A DNA stretch of 5,968 nucleotides from an uncultured Spirochaetia bacterium (GTDB taxonomy: Bacteria > Spirochaetota > CALGPD01), in the NCBI GenBank assembly GCA_937960625.1, contig CALGPD010000359.1:1-5968 (forward strand). The letters are read 5' to 3'. Positions 1 through 5,968 of the stretch are shown one piece after another. The first letter of the stretch is position 1, and each line of letters opens with the position of its first letter. Both the position numbers and the translations under genes were made by a program. The notes beneath the pieces are model-generated. The model did no database searches. It saw only the letters and a program-made list of their open reading frames with translations, and was not told where the DNA came from.

Positions 1-750
1 CCCCCACGGTGTACAAGGATGTCTACCGCCTGAAGATTTACCTTCACCACCGCCTAACGGGTGGTCAACAGGGTTCATAGCTACACCTCTAACTTTAGGC
101 CTTCTTCCTAAGTAACGTTTTCTTCCTGCTTTACCAATAGTAATATTACTATGTTCAGCATTGCTTAACTGGCCAATAGTAGCATAGCATTCTTTATGTA
201 TAAGCCGGACTTCACCGGAAGGAAGTTTTACAGAACAATAATTTCCTTCTCTAGCAACAAGCTGTGCTGATGTTCCAGCGCTTCTTACCAATTGCCCGCC
301 TTTGCCTTTTTGCATTTCTATATTATGAATAGTAGAACCAATGGGAACGCTTTTTAAAGGCATAGCATTTCCAGGTTTAGCTTTTACGTTTTCACCGGCA
401 ACAATTACATCACCAATTTCAACTTTTAATGGCGCCAAGATATATCTTTTATCTCCGTCTAAATAATGTATTAATGCAATTCTAGCCGTTCTATTCGGAT
501 CATATTCAATTGTTACTACTTTTCCCTCAACACCGGGTTTATTTCTACGGAAATCTATTTCTCTATAACGTTTTTTATGCCCGCCGCCTCTTGAACGTAT
601 ACTAATACGGCCTTTTGAGCCACGGCCGCTAATGCGTTTTTTACCTTTAGTCAATTTCTTGAAAGGTTTAATTTTAGTGATATTTGAAAAATCACTTACT
701 GTTTTATACCTTTGTGTCGGTGTTTTGGGTCTAAAAGTTTTTAGTGCCAC
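1..750 (-). CDS. rplB: Large-subunit ribosomal protein L2 (uL2), 3' end cut by window edge
   Basis: L2 is a primary 23S rRNA-binding protein needed for subunit association and for the peptidyl-transferase centre. The visible part is 250 codons, open to the left edge, against about 273-276 for the family, so only the last 25 or so residues are missing. The start is GTG at 748-750. It is preceded by a good Shine-Dalgarno eight bases away, and the encoded N-terminus (VALKTFRPKTPTQRYKT) matches the usual L2 beginning. Family marks include GGGHKKRYR at about residues 55-63, the KGKGGQL segment at about 148-154, and the MNPVDHP motif whose His230 aligns with the conserved E. coli His229 (mature numbering). 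The residue two further on is Leu where E. coli has His. It lies 22 bases after rplW, the normal S10-operon order. Identification is essentially certain. Confidence 0.98.
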   Translation of the reverse strand, partial: MALKTFRPKTPTQRYKTVSDFSNITKIKPFKKLTKGKKRISGRGSKGRISIRSRGGGHKKRYREIDFRRNKPGVEGKVVTIEYDPNRTARIALIHYLDGDKRYILAPLKVEIGDVIVAGENVKAKPGNAMPLKSVPIGSTIHNIEMQKGKGGQLVRSAGTSAQLVAREGNYCSVKLPSGEVRLIHKECYATIGQLSNAEHSNITIGKAGRKRYLGRRPKVRGVAMNPVDHPLGGGEGKSSGGRHPCTPWG

Positions 751-758
751 TTTATCTA

Positions 759-766
759 TCCTCTCT
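759..766 (-). promoter_or_regulatory. Shine-Dalgarno that fixes the GTG start of rplB
   Basis: AGAGAGGA on the minus strand ends eight bases before GTG at 748-750. This is the best-placed ribosome binding site near the L2 N-terminus. There is no in-frame ATG near the conserved start, so the GTG call depends on this site together with the family alignment. Confidence 0.8.
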
Positions 767-772
767 TATCTC

Positions 773-1060
773 TTATACGCCTTCAAAGAACGGGAATGCT
801 TGCCCTTGAGCCAAAGTTACAATTGCTTTTTTCCACGTTCTTGTTTTACCAAAAGTTCTCGTTCTGAGTCTTCTTGGTTTACTTTTTACATTAGACGTTT
901 TTACGCTTACAATGTTTACTTTATAAATTAATTCCAAAGCGCGTTTAATTTCGTTTTTATTAGCGCCTTTATGAACCTCAAAGTAATATTTGTTTTCAGC
1001 TCTAGCATCTGTAGATTTCTCAGTTAATAAAGGTTTAATAATTATTGTATTTGCGTCCAT
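773..1060 (-). CDS. rplW: Large-subunit ribosomal protein L23 (uL23)
   Basis: L23 binds 23S rRNA domain III at the rim of the polypeptide exit tunnel and is the docking point for trigger factor and the signal recognition particle. The protein is 95 residues, within the usual 92-100. It begins with the short strand and KPLLTEKS motif typical of the family. Glu14 in TEKS aligns with E. coli Glu18, the trigger-factor contact. A basic loop (about residues 58-73, rich in Lys and Arg) precedes the conserved WKKAIVTL strand near the C-terminus, ending in a short FFEGV tail. The ATG start at 1058-1060 has a Shine-Dalgarno nine bases upstream that overlaps the rplD stop codon, which favours translational coupling to rplD. 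It ends with TAA, 22 bases before rplB. Nothing is broken or unusual in length. Confidence 0.97.
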   Translation of the reverse strand: MDANTIIIKPLLTEKSTDARAENKYYFEVHKGANKNEIKRALELIYKVNIVSVKTSNVKSKPRRLRTRTFGKTRTWKKAIVTLAQGQAFPFFEGV

Positions 1061-1069
1061 ATCCGTCTA

Positions 1070-1074
1070 TCCTA
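1070..1074 (-). promoter_or_regulatory. rplW Shine-Dalgarno fused to the rplD stop codon
   Basis: On the minus strand TAGGA combines the rplD stop TAG (1072-1074) with the AGGA of the rplW ribosome binding site, nine bases before the rplW ATG. A ribosome ending rplD therefore sits on the rplW initiation region, which suggests coupled translation. The overlap is seen directly. The coupling is inferred. Confidence 0.7.
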
Positions 1075-1710
1075 TTTCTTCTTAGTGCTGAAAAAATTTT
1101 TCATCTCTTCAGCAGCACTTTTCATAATAATGATTTCTTTTGCATAAAATAAATCATGCGCGGAAAGTCTTTTATAAGACAACGTTTTTATTTCAGGAAT
1201 ATTCCTGAAAGCTCTTTTAAGCATAACATCGTCTTCGTTATATATTAAAACAACTCTTGGTTGATCTGTAATTGCTTTTAAAATCTTATAAGCGTCTTTA
1301 GTTTTGCCGCTTTCTACTTTAAAATCCTGAACAATTTTTATTCTGTCCTGGCCTGCTTTTAAACTCAAAATGTTTTTATAACAAGTTCTCTTCATTTTTT
1401 TAGGCAATTTATAAGAATAATCTCTTGGTTTAGGGCCAAAAACAACACTACCACCTCTAAAAACAGGGCTTTTTCTTGAACCCGCGCGTGCACGTCCTGT
1501 TCCCTTTTGTCTCCAAGGTTTTTTATTCGTTCCTGAAACTTCGCTTTTATCCTTAGCATGCGCTGTGCCCTGCCTTTTATTAGCAAGCTCACATCTAATG
1601 GCATCGTAAATAACCTGATTATTTATCTCTTTTAAACCAAAAACATCTTTTGAAAGCTTAACTTTATCAGCAGTTGCTTTTCCGTTTGTTCCTAAAATTT
1701 CTTTATCCAT
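1072..1710 (-). CDS. rplD: Large-subunit ribosomal protein L4 (uL4)
   Basis: L4 binds 23S rRNA domain I and extends a long loop into the exit tunnel, where it forms part of the macrolide-sensitive constriction. In E. coli it also represses its own operon. The protein is 212 residues, against 201 in E. coli and about 205-210 in many bacteria. The signature tunnel loop is clear: KKPWRQKGTGRARAGS at about residues 63-78, followed by SPVFRGGSVVFGPKPRDYSYK. Lys69 aligns with E. coli Lys63, whose change to Glu gives erythromycin resistance, so this position is wild type. The globular part follows, with an RVVLIYNE strand at about 152-159, and the chain ends in a short Lys-rich tail. The ATG start at 1708-1710 lies 18 bases after rplC and has a modest AGGT ribosome binding site ten bases upstream. 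The stop is TAG. Confidence 0.97.
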   Translation of the reverse strand: MDKEILGTNGKATADKVKLSKDVFGLKEINNQVIYDAIRCELANKRQGTAHAKDKSEVSGTNKKPWRQKGTGRARAGSRKSPVFRGGSVVFGPKPRDYSYKLPKKMKRTCYKNILSLKAGQDRIKIVQDFKVESGKTKDAYKILKAITDQPRVVLIYNEDDVMLKRAFRNIPEIKTLSYKRLSAHDLFYAKEIIIMKSAAEEMKNFFSTKKK

Positions 1711-1728
1711 ATCTATTACTACCTAAAA

Positions 1729-2370
1729 TTATTTCTTCTTCATTAAAAATAAAGTCCCGTTTTTAGGGCCGGGAACTGCGCCTTTAACAAGTATCCGGTT
1801 ATTTTCAACATCAACAGCTACAACTTTTAAATTCTTAACTGTAACTCTATCATTGCCCATTTTACCCGGCATTTTTTTTCCTTTAAAAATCTTTGACGGC
1901 CACGCACATTGGCCTACTGCTCCAGGAGCACGGTGAAATTGTGAACCATGTCCACCAGGTCCGCCGGCAAATCCGTGACGCTTCATTGCGCCCTGAAAAC
2001 CTTTACCTTTGCTGGTTCCAATAACATCAATCAACTCTCCGGCTTCAAAAATATCTATATTAACAAATCCGCCTAATTCATAAGCTGATACATCATCAAC
2101 ACGGAATTCTTTTAGCTTTTGTTTAACAGCAACGTCTTTGCCTGATTCTTTATTAACTAATTCATACTGCCCTTGAAGAGGCTTATTAATTCTAGTCTTC
2201 TTCTTTTGGCCAACTCCCAGCAAAACAGATGAATATCCGTTTTTTTCTTTAGTTCTAAGGTTAACAACTTGATTCGGCTCGGTTTTTACAACTGTTACCG
2301 GAATCGCATTACCCTCTTCGCCAAAGACCTGGGTCATTCCTAATTTTGTTCCAAAAATTCCAATGCTCAT
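1729..2370 (-). CDS. rplC: Large-subunit ribosomal protein L3 (uL3)
   Basis: L3 is one of the two assembly-initiator proteins of the large subunit and sends an extension toward the peptidyl-transferase centre. The protein is 213 residues, close to the usual 205-215. It begins with the family hallmark GIFGTKLGMTQVF at residues 4-16. Next come IGTSKGKGFQG at 117-127 and the extended loop HGSQFHRAPG at 141-150, which leads into KGKKMPGKMGNDRVTVKNL. The LVKGAVPG strand near the C-terminus is also typical. In the loop, residues 153-158 read GQCAWP. The E. coli position Gln150, methylated by PrmB, is Ala156 here, so that modification is not expected. The ATG start at 2368-2370 follows a Shine-Dalgarno that overlaps the rpsJ stop codon ten bases before the gene. 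Confidence 0.98.
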   Translation of the reverse strand: MSIGIFGTKLGMTQVFGEEGNAIPVTVVKTEPNQVVNLRTKEKNGYSSVLLGVGQKKKTRINKPLQGQYELVNKESGKDVAVKQKLKEFRVDDVSAYELGGFVNIDIFEAGELIDVIGTSKGKGFQGAMKRHGFAGGPGGHGSQFHRAPGAVGQCAWPSKIFKGKKMPGKMGNDRVTVKNLKVVAVDVENNRILVKGAVPGPKNGTLFLMKKK

Positions 2371-2378
2371 GGCTTTTT

Positions 2379-2383
2379 TCCTA
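2379..2383 (-). promoter_or_regulatory. rplC Shine-Dalgarno fused to the rpsJ stop codon
   Basis: TAGGA on the minus strand holds the rpsJ stop TAG (2381-2383) and the AGGA of the rplC ribosome binding site, eight bases before the rplC ATG. This is the same arrangement as at the rplD-rplW junction and again suggests translational coupling. Confidence 0.7.
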
Positions 2384-2689
2384 TTGTTTTATCATTACGT
2401 CCACACCAGCAGGTAATTCAAGCTGCATCAGCGCTTCAATTGTATCACTGGTGGGTTCTAAAATATCTATTAATCTCTTATGAGTCCTCATCTCAAATTG
2501 TTCCCGTGATTTCTTATTCACGTGAGGACTTCTTAATACAGTAAATTTCTCAATTCTTGTAGGTAGAGGAACAGGCCCGCTTATTTTAGCGCCTGACCTT
2601 TTAACCGTACTAACTATTGATCTGGCTGACTGATCCAGCAATTTTACATCAAATCCTCTTAACCGTACTCTAATCTTCTGTCCTGCCAT
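2381..2689 (-). CDS. rpsJ: Small-subunit ribosomal protein S10 (uS10), also transcription factor NusE
   Basis: S10 sits in the head of the 30S subunit and, bound to NusB, acts as NusE in antitermination on rRNA operons. From ATG at 2687-2689 the protein is 102 residues, matching the family (103 in E. coli). It shows the expected MAGQKIRVRLRGFD opening, the GPVPLPTRIEKFTVLRSPHV segment at about 38-57, KKSREQFEMRTHKRLIDI, and the C-terminal AGVDVMIKQ. Val57 of the long loop, mutated in some tigecycline-resistant strains, is the common residue. An in-frame TTG at 2702-2704 would add five residues, but it lies inside the ribosome binding region. The ATG has a Shine-Dalgarno at eight bases and the family N-terminus, so I chose the ATG. 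The gene begins only 24 bases after tuf. The stop is TAG. Confidence 0.98.
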   Translation of the reverse strand: MAGQKIRVRLRGFDVKLLDQSARSIVSTVKRSGAKISGPVPLPTRIEKFTVLRSPHVNKKSREQFEMRTHKRLIDILEPTSDTIEALMQLELPAGVDVMIKQ

Positions 2690-2697
2690 ATTCCTCT

Positions 2698-2702
2698 TCC
2701 TC
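2698..2702 (-). promoter_or_regulatory. Shine-Dalgarno that decides the rpsJ start
   Basis: GAGGA on the minus strand lies eight bases before ATG 2687-2689. A second GAGGA (2692-2696) is only two bases from the ATG, which is too close to act. The in-frame TTG at 2702-2704 overlaps the better copy, which argues that the shorter S10 is the real product. Confidence 0.75.
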
Positions 2703-2713
2703 AACCTTACCGT

Positions 2714-3922
2714 TTATTCTATAACTTCAGTTACACTACCAGCACCAACGGTTTTACCGCCTTCTCTAATAGCAAACTTTAGTCCTTTTTCCATCGCTAT
2801 AGTTGTAATCAACTCAACTTGTAACTCGGTGTTATCACCAGGCATAACCATTTTCTTTTGATCTTGCGCTAAATCTTCATCATTTAGAGAAATAACTCCA
2901 GTTACATCTGTTGTTCTGAAATAAAACTGAGGTCTGTATCCGGTAAAGAAAGGAGTTTTACGTCCACCTTCTTTTTGTGAAAGTACATAAACCTGAGCTT
3001 TAAAAATTCTATGCGGAGTAATTGACCCCGGAGCAGCTAATACCTGTCCGCGTTCAATTTCTTCTCTCTCAACACCACGCAGTAAACATCCAACGTTATC
3101 ACCGGCCATACCAGAATCAAGAAGTTTTCTAAACATCTCTACACCTGTTACAACTGTAGTTTTAGTTTCTTTAACACCAACGATTTCAATTTTATCGTTA
3201 ACATTAACTATACCACGCTCAATTCTTCCTGTAGCAACAGTTCCGCGTCCTTTAATTGAGAATACATCCTCAACCGGCATTAAAAACGGCTTGTCAGTAT
3301 CACGTTCCGGTTCCGGAATATAACTGTCAACTGCGTCAAGAAGGTCCTGAATAGGTTTAGTTGCATCCGCATCTTCAGGATTTTCAAGAGCTTTAAGCCC
3401 TGAACCTTTGATGATTGGAATCTCATCACCAGGAAACTCATACTTGCTTAATAATTCTCTAATATCGTCTTCAACGATTTCGATTAACTCTTCATCGTCT
3501 ACAAGGTCAACTTTATTTAAAAACACAACGATATAAGGTACGTTTACCTGACGAGCTAAAAGAATATGCTCTCTTGTTTGAGGCATAGCTCCGTCTGTTG
3601 CACTTACTACGAGAATAGCACCGTCCATTTGAGCCGCGCCGGTGATCATGTTCTTTACATAGTCAGCGTGACCTGGACAGTCAACGTGAGCATAGTGCCT
3701 AGCTTCAGTTTCATACTCAACGTGCTGAGTCGCAATAGTGATACCTCTAGCTTTTTCTTCAGGTGCATTATCTATCTCATCAAATTTTTTCGCTTCTGCT
3801 TTACCCTGGATAGCACAATACTGAGTAATTGCCGCTGTAAGCGTAGTTTTACCATGGTCAACGTGACCGATAGTTCCTATATTTACGTGTGGCTTGTTTC
3901 TATTAAATTTTTCTTTAGCCAT
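2714..3922 (-). CDS. tuf: Translation elongation factor EF-Tu
   Basis: EF-Tu is the cytoplasmic GTPase that carries aminoacyl-tRNA to the ribosomal A site. It is complete at 402 residues, against 394 in E. coli. Domain 1 carries G1 GHVDHGKT (19-26), G2 RGIT (59-62), G3 DCPGH (81-85, with the catalytic His85), G4 NKVD (136-139) and G5. G5 reads SGL (174-176) where SAL is usual. Domain 2 includes GRGTVATGRIERG (about 225-237), and domain 3 ends with the usual GGKTVGAGSVTEVIE-type tail, starting near residue 388. The ATG start at 3920-3922 has an AGGAGGA ribosome binding site eight bases upstream, the strongest in the window, in keeping with the very high expression normal for EF-Tu. It follows fusA after 42 bases and precedes rpsJ by 24. 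Whether a second tuf copy exists elsewhere cannot be seen. Confidence 0.99.
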   Translation of the reverse strand: MAKEKFNRNKPHVNIGTIGHVDHGKTTLTAAITQYCAIQGKAEAKKFDEIDNAPEEKARGITIATQHVEYETEARHYAHVDCPGHADYVKNMITGAAQMDGAILVVSATDGAMPQTREHILLARQVNVPYIVVFLNKVDLVDDEELIEIVEDDIRELLSKYEFPGDEIPIIKGSGLKALENPEDADATKPIQDLLDAVDSYIPEPERDTDKPFLMPVEDVFSIKGRGTVATGRIERGIVNVNDKIEIVGVKETKTTVVTGVEMFRKLLDSGMAGDNVGCLLRGVEREEIERGQVLAAPGSITPHRIFKAQVYVLSQKEGGRKTPFFTGYRPQFYFRTTDVTGVISLNDEDLAQDQKKMVMPGDNTELQVELITTIAMEKGLKFAIREGGKTVGAGSVTEVIE

Positions 3923-3930
3923 TTTAAAAG

Positions 3931-3937
3931 TCCTCCT
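3931..3937 (-). promoter_or_regulatory. Strong Shine-Dalgarno for tuf
   Basis: AGGAGGA lies eight bases before the tuf ATG and is close to a perfect anti-Shine-Dalgarno complement. It is clearly stronger than the sites before rpsJ, rplC, rplD, rplW and rplB. This fits the need for several EF-Tu molecules per ribosome from a shared message. The effect on output is inferred. Confidence 0.8.
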
Positions 3938-3964
3938 AAAAACTTTCTATAAAATAATAATCCA

Positions 3965-5968
3965 TTAAACTTTCACTGCTCCTGAAGTATGCCCCATTAT
4001 ATCTTCTGCAATACTCTTAGGAACTTCTGCATAATATGCAAACTGCATTGTATAATTTGCCCTTCCCTGAGAAGAACTACGTAAATCCGTAGCATATCCG
4101 AACATCTCAGATAAAGGTGTTTCCGCATTAATAACTTTTAAACCCTGACGGTCTTCCATTCCAATAACTTTTCCGCGCCTTGAGTTTAAATCTCCGATTA
4201 CATCTCCCATATATTCTTCAGGAGTTACCACCTCAACTGCCATATAAGGCTCAAGGATTTTCGGAGATGCTTTACGGCAGCCTTCTTTAAAACACTGTGA
4301 CGCGGCAATTTTAAATGCCATTTCACTTGAGTCTACCTCATGGTATGAACCGTCATAAAGTGTAACTTTTACATCAACAACAGGATACCCTGCAAGCACT
4401 CCGCTGTCTAAAGCTTCTGTAATACCTTTTTCAACACCGGGTATATATTCTCTAGGAATAGCACCGCCGACAATTTTGTCAACGAACTCAAAACCCTCTC
4501 CCGGCTCTTTAGGCTCAATCTCAAGATATACATGGCCGTACTGACCACGTCCACCGCTTTGTTTAGCGTATTTATTTTCAACTTTTATTGATTTGCCAAT
4601 TGTTTCTCTGTAAGCAACTTGAGGCTTACCAACATTAGCATCAACTTTATATTCTCTTTTCAATCTGTCTACAATAATATCAAGATGAAGTTCACCCATA
4701 CCGCGGATAATAGTCTGCCCTGTTTCTTCATCAGTTTTAACTTTAAAAGTAGGGTCTTCTTCAGCAAGCTTCTGTAAAGCTTCGGAAAGTTTATTTTGAT
4801 CCGCTGTGGTTTTAGGCTCAATTGCTACTCCGATTACAGGTTCAGGAAACTCCATTGATTCAAGAATTATAGGCTTACCCTCAACGCAAAGAGTATCTCC
4901 GGTACTTGAGTTTTTAAGCCCGATAGCCGCTACAATATCTCCGGCAGACACCTGAGAAACTTCTTCTCTTTTATTAGCATGCATTAAAAGTAAACGCCCA
5001 ACGCGCTCTTTCTTACCTTTTGTAGTATTCATTACATAAGAACCCGAGGACAATTTACCTGAATAAACTCTAAAGAAACATAATTTTCCAACGTGAGTGT
5101 CAGTCATTACCTTAAAAACCAAACCGGAAAACGGCTCAGTAGGTTCTGCTTTTCTTTCTTCAGGCTCGTTTGTTTTTGGATGAATTCCCTTAATGGCTTT
5201 AATATCAACAGGTGAAGGAAGGTAGTCAACAATTGCGTCAAGTAAAGGCTGGACACCGACATTCTTAAACGCGCTGCCAACCAAGACAGGAAACATTTCG
5301 ACATTTAACGTTGCATTGCGTATCGCGTTCTTAAGCTCTTGCTCCGTTATATCCTGACCATGTAAATATTTATCCATTAACTCATCATCAAATTCACATA
5401 CTGCTTCAACTAGTTCTTCGCGGTAAACCTCAGCATGCTCTATCATTTCAGAAGGTATATCAACAACGTCAAACTTAGCGCCGAGTTCTTCACCCTGCCA
5501 AATTAACGCTTTCATTTTTACTAAATCTATTAATCCTGAAAAAGTATCTTCTACTCCGATAGGTATTTGAACCGGAACCGCATTTGCATATAAACGGTCT
5601 TTAATGGTTTGAACAGCGTAATAAAAATCTGCTCCTATTTTATCCATTTTATTAATGAAGATAAGGCGTGGAACACCGTATCCGTCAGCCTGACGCCATA
5701 CGGTTTCACTTTGAGGCTCAACACCCGCCTGACCGTCAAAAAGGCCGATTGCAGAGTCGAGCACACGCAAACTTCTTTCTACCTCAACAGTAAAATCAAC
5801 GTGACCCGGAGTGTCAATGATATTTAATCTGTGATCATTCCAAAAACACGTTGTCGCTGCACTGGTAATTGTAATGCCGCGCTCTTTCTCTTGAACCATC
5901 CAGTCCATTTCAGCCGCACCGTCATGTACCTCACCAATCTTGTAAGTCTTACCTGTATAATACAATAT
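3965..5968 (-). CDS. fusA: Translation elongation factor EF-G, 5' end cut by window edge
   Basis: EF-G is the GTPase that drives tRNA-mRNA translocation and, with RRF, ribosome recycling. The visible part is 667 codons plus TAA. By comparison with E. coli about 29 N-terminal residues, including the P-loop G1, lie beyond the right edge. A TTG at 5963-5965 is an internal Leu codon, since the preceding codon continues the conserved ILYYTGKTYKIGEVHDG run. In visible numbering, switch I has RGIT at 30-33, G3 is DTPGH at 52-56, G4 is NKMD at 106-109, and GSAFK is at 231-235. Domain II follows (about 275-385), then domain III, then domain IV with GGRGQYGH at 472-479 and the tip loop GSYHEVDSSE. His543 of that loop aligns with E. 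coli His583. Domain V contains SRRGKV and SEMFGYATDLRS. Its place next to tuf and its conserved motifs mark it as canonical EF-G rather than a paralogue. Confidence 0.98.
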   Translation of the reverse strand: MLYYTGKTYKIGEVHDGAAEMDWMVQEKERGITITSAATTCFWNDHRLNIIDTPGHVDFTVEVERSLRVLDSAIGLFDGQAGVEPQSETVWRQADGYGVPRLIFINKMDKIGADFYYAVQTIKDRLYANAVPVQIPIGVEDTFSGLIDLVKMKALIWQGEELGAKFDVVDIPSEMIEHAEVYREELVEAVCEFDDELMDKYLHGQDITEQELKNAIRNATLNVEMFPVLVGSAFKNVGVQPLLDAIVDYLPSPVDIKAIKGIHPKTNEPEERKAEPTEPFSGLVFKVMTDTHVGKLCFFRVYSGKLSSGSYVMNTTKGKKERVGRLLLMHANKREEVSQVSAGDIVAAIGLKNSSTGDTLCVEGKPIILESMEFPEPVIGVAIEPKTTADQNKLSEALQKLAEEDPTFKVKTDEETGQTIIRGMGELHLDIIVDRLKREYKVDANVGKPQVAYRETIGKSIKVENKYAKQSGGRGQYGHVYLEIEPKEPGEGFEFVDKIVGGAIPREYIPGVEKGITEALDSGVLAGYPVVDVKVTLYDGSYHEVDSSEMAFKIAASQCFKEGCRKASPKILEPYMAVEVVTPEEYMGDVIGDLNSRRGKVIGMEDRQGLKVINAETPLSEMFGYATDLRSSSQGRANYTMQFAYYAEVPKSIAEDIMGHTSGAVKV

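Noticed and set aside
1392..1604. Minus-strand frame inside rplD, and a similar one at 5107-5304 inside fusA.
   Set aside because: Both are out-of-frame overlaps of well-supported genes, with no sign of separate coding use.
2690..2704. TTG at 2702-2704 as an upstream start giving a 107-residue S10.
   Set aside because: It overlaps the Shine-Dalgarno of the ATG at 2687-2689 and would add a basic five-residue extension absent from the family.
3927..3946. Possible weak hairpin (AAAGT / ACTTT on the minus strand) that would place the tuf Shine-Dalgarno in a ten-base loop.
   Set aside because: The stem is only five A/T-rich pairs plus one wobble. It would be unstable and is expected by chance in such a spacer. 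There is no evidence for regulation.
3566..3952. Open frame on the plus strand opposite the 5' end of tuf, and similar plus-strand frames at 632-931 and 5609-5827.
   Set aside because: These are antisense shadows of strongly conserved genes, with no family resemblance and composition that reflects the opposite strand.
3923..3964. Promoter or terminator in the fusA-tuf gap.
   Set aside because: The gap is A/T-rich, but I find no convincing -35/-10 pair and no GC-rich hairpin followed by a T run.
5963..5965. TTG as the true start of fusA.
   Set aside because: The frame is open to the window edge, and the residues around it are conserved interior EF-G sequence just after the P-loop.

Overview
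This window is a compact, single-strand block of translation genes from a bacterial chromosome, lying entirely on the minus strand. In transcription order (right to left) it holds fusA (5' end cut off by the right edge), tuf, rpsJ, rplC, rplD, rplW and rplB (3' end cut off by the left edge). This is the junction of the classical str operon (rpsL-rpsG-fusA-tuf) and the S10 operon (rpsJ-rplC-rplD-rplW-rplB-rpsS...), here joined without a break. Every identification rests on strong, full-length family resemblance. All reading frames are intact and no gap between genes is longer than 42 bases.

Layout: the fusA fragment (3965-5968) is followed by a 42-base gap with a near-perfect Shine-Dalgarno, then tuf (2714-3922). 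After 24 bases comes rpsJ (2381-2689), after 10 bases rplC (1729-2370), after 18 bases rplD (1072-1710), after 11 bases rplW (773-1060), and after 22 bases rplB (1-750, GTG start). I see no promoter, terminator hairpin, tRNA, repeat, mobile element or CRISPR array. The tight spacing and the two stop codons that overlap the next gene's Shine-Dalgarno suggest one polycistronic message with translational coupling.

The products work together. EF-Tu delivers aminoacyl-tRNA and EF-G drives translocation. S10 sits in the small-subunit head and also serves as NusE in antitermination. L3, L4, L23 and L2 are early-assembling large-subunit proteins near the peptidyl-transferase centre or the exit tunnel.

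The organism is a bacterium of low GC content (A/T-rich third positions and spacers) that uses AGGAGG-type ribosome binding sites and the standard genetic code as far as can be seen (TAA and TAG stops, Trp as TGG where checked). The proteins do not look like close Proteobacteria, Bacillota or Bacteroidota sequences. An under-sampled phylum (Elusimicrobiota-like is a weak guess from memory) is possible but cannot be settled by reading alone. This is ordinary core-genome sequence. I found no undescribed system, only small observations on operon architecture and residue variants.
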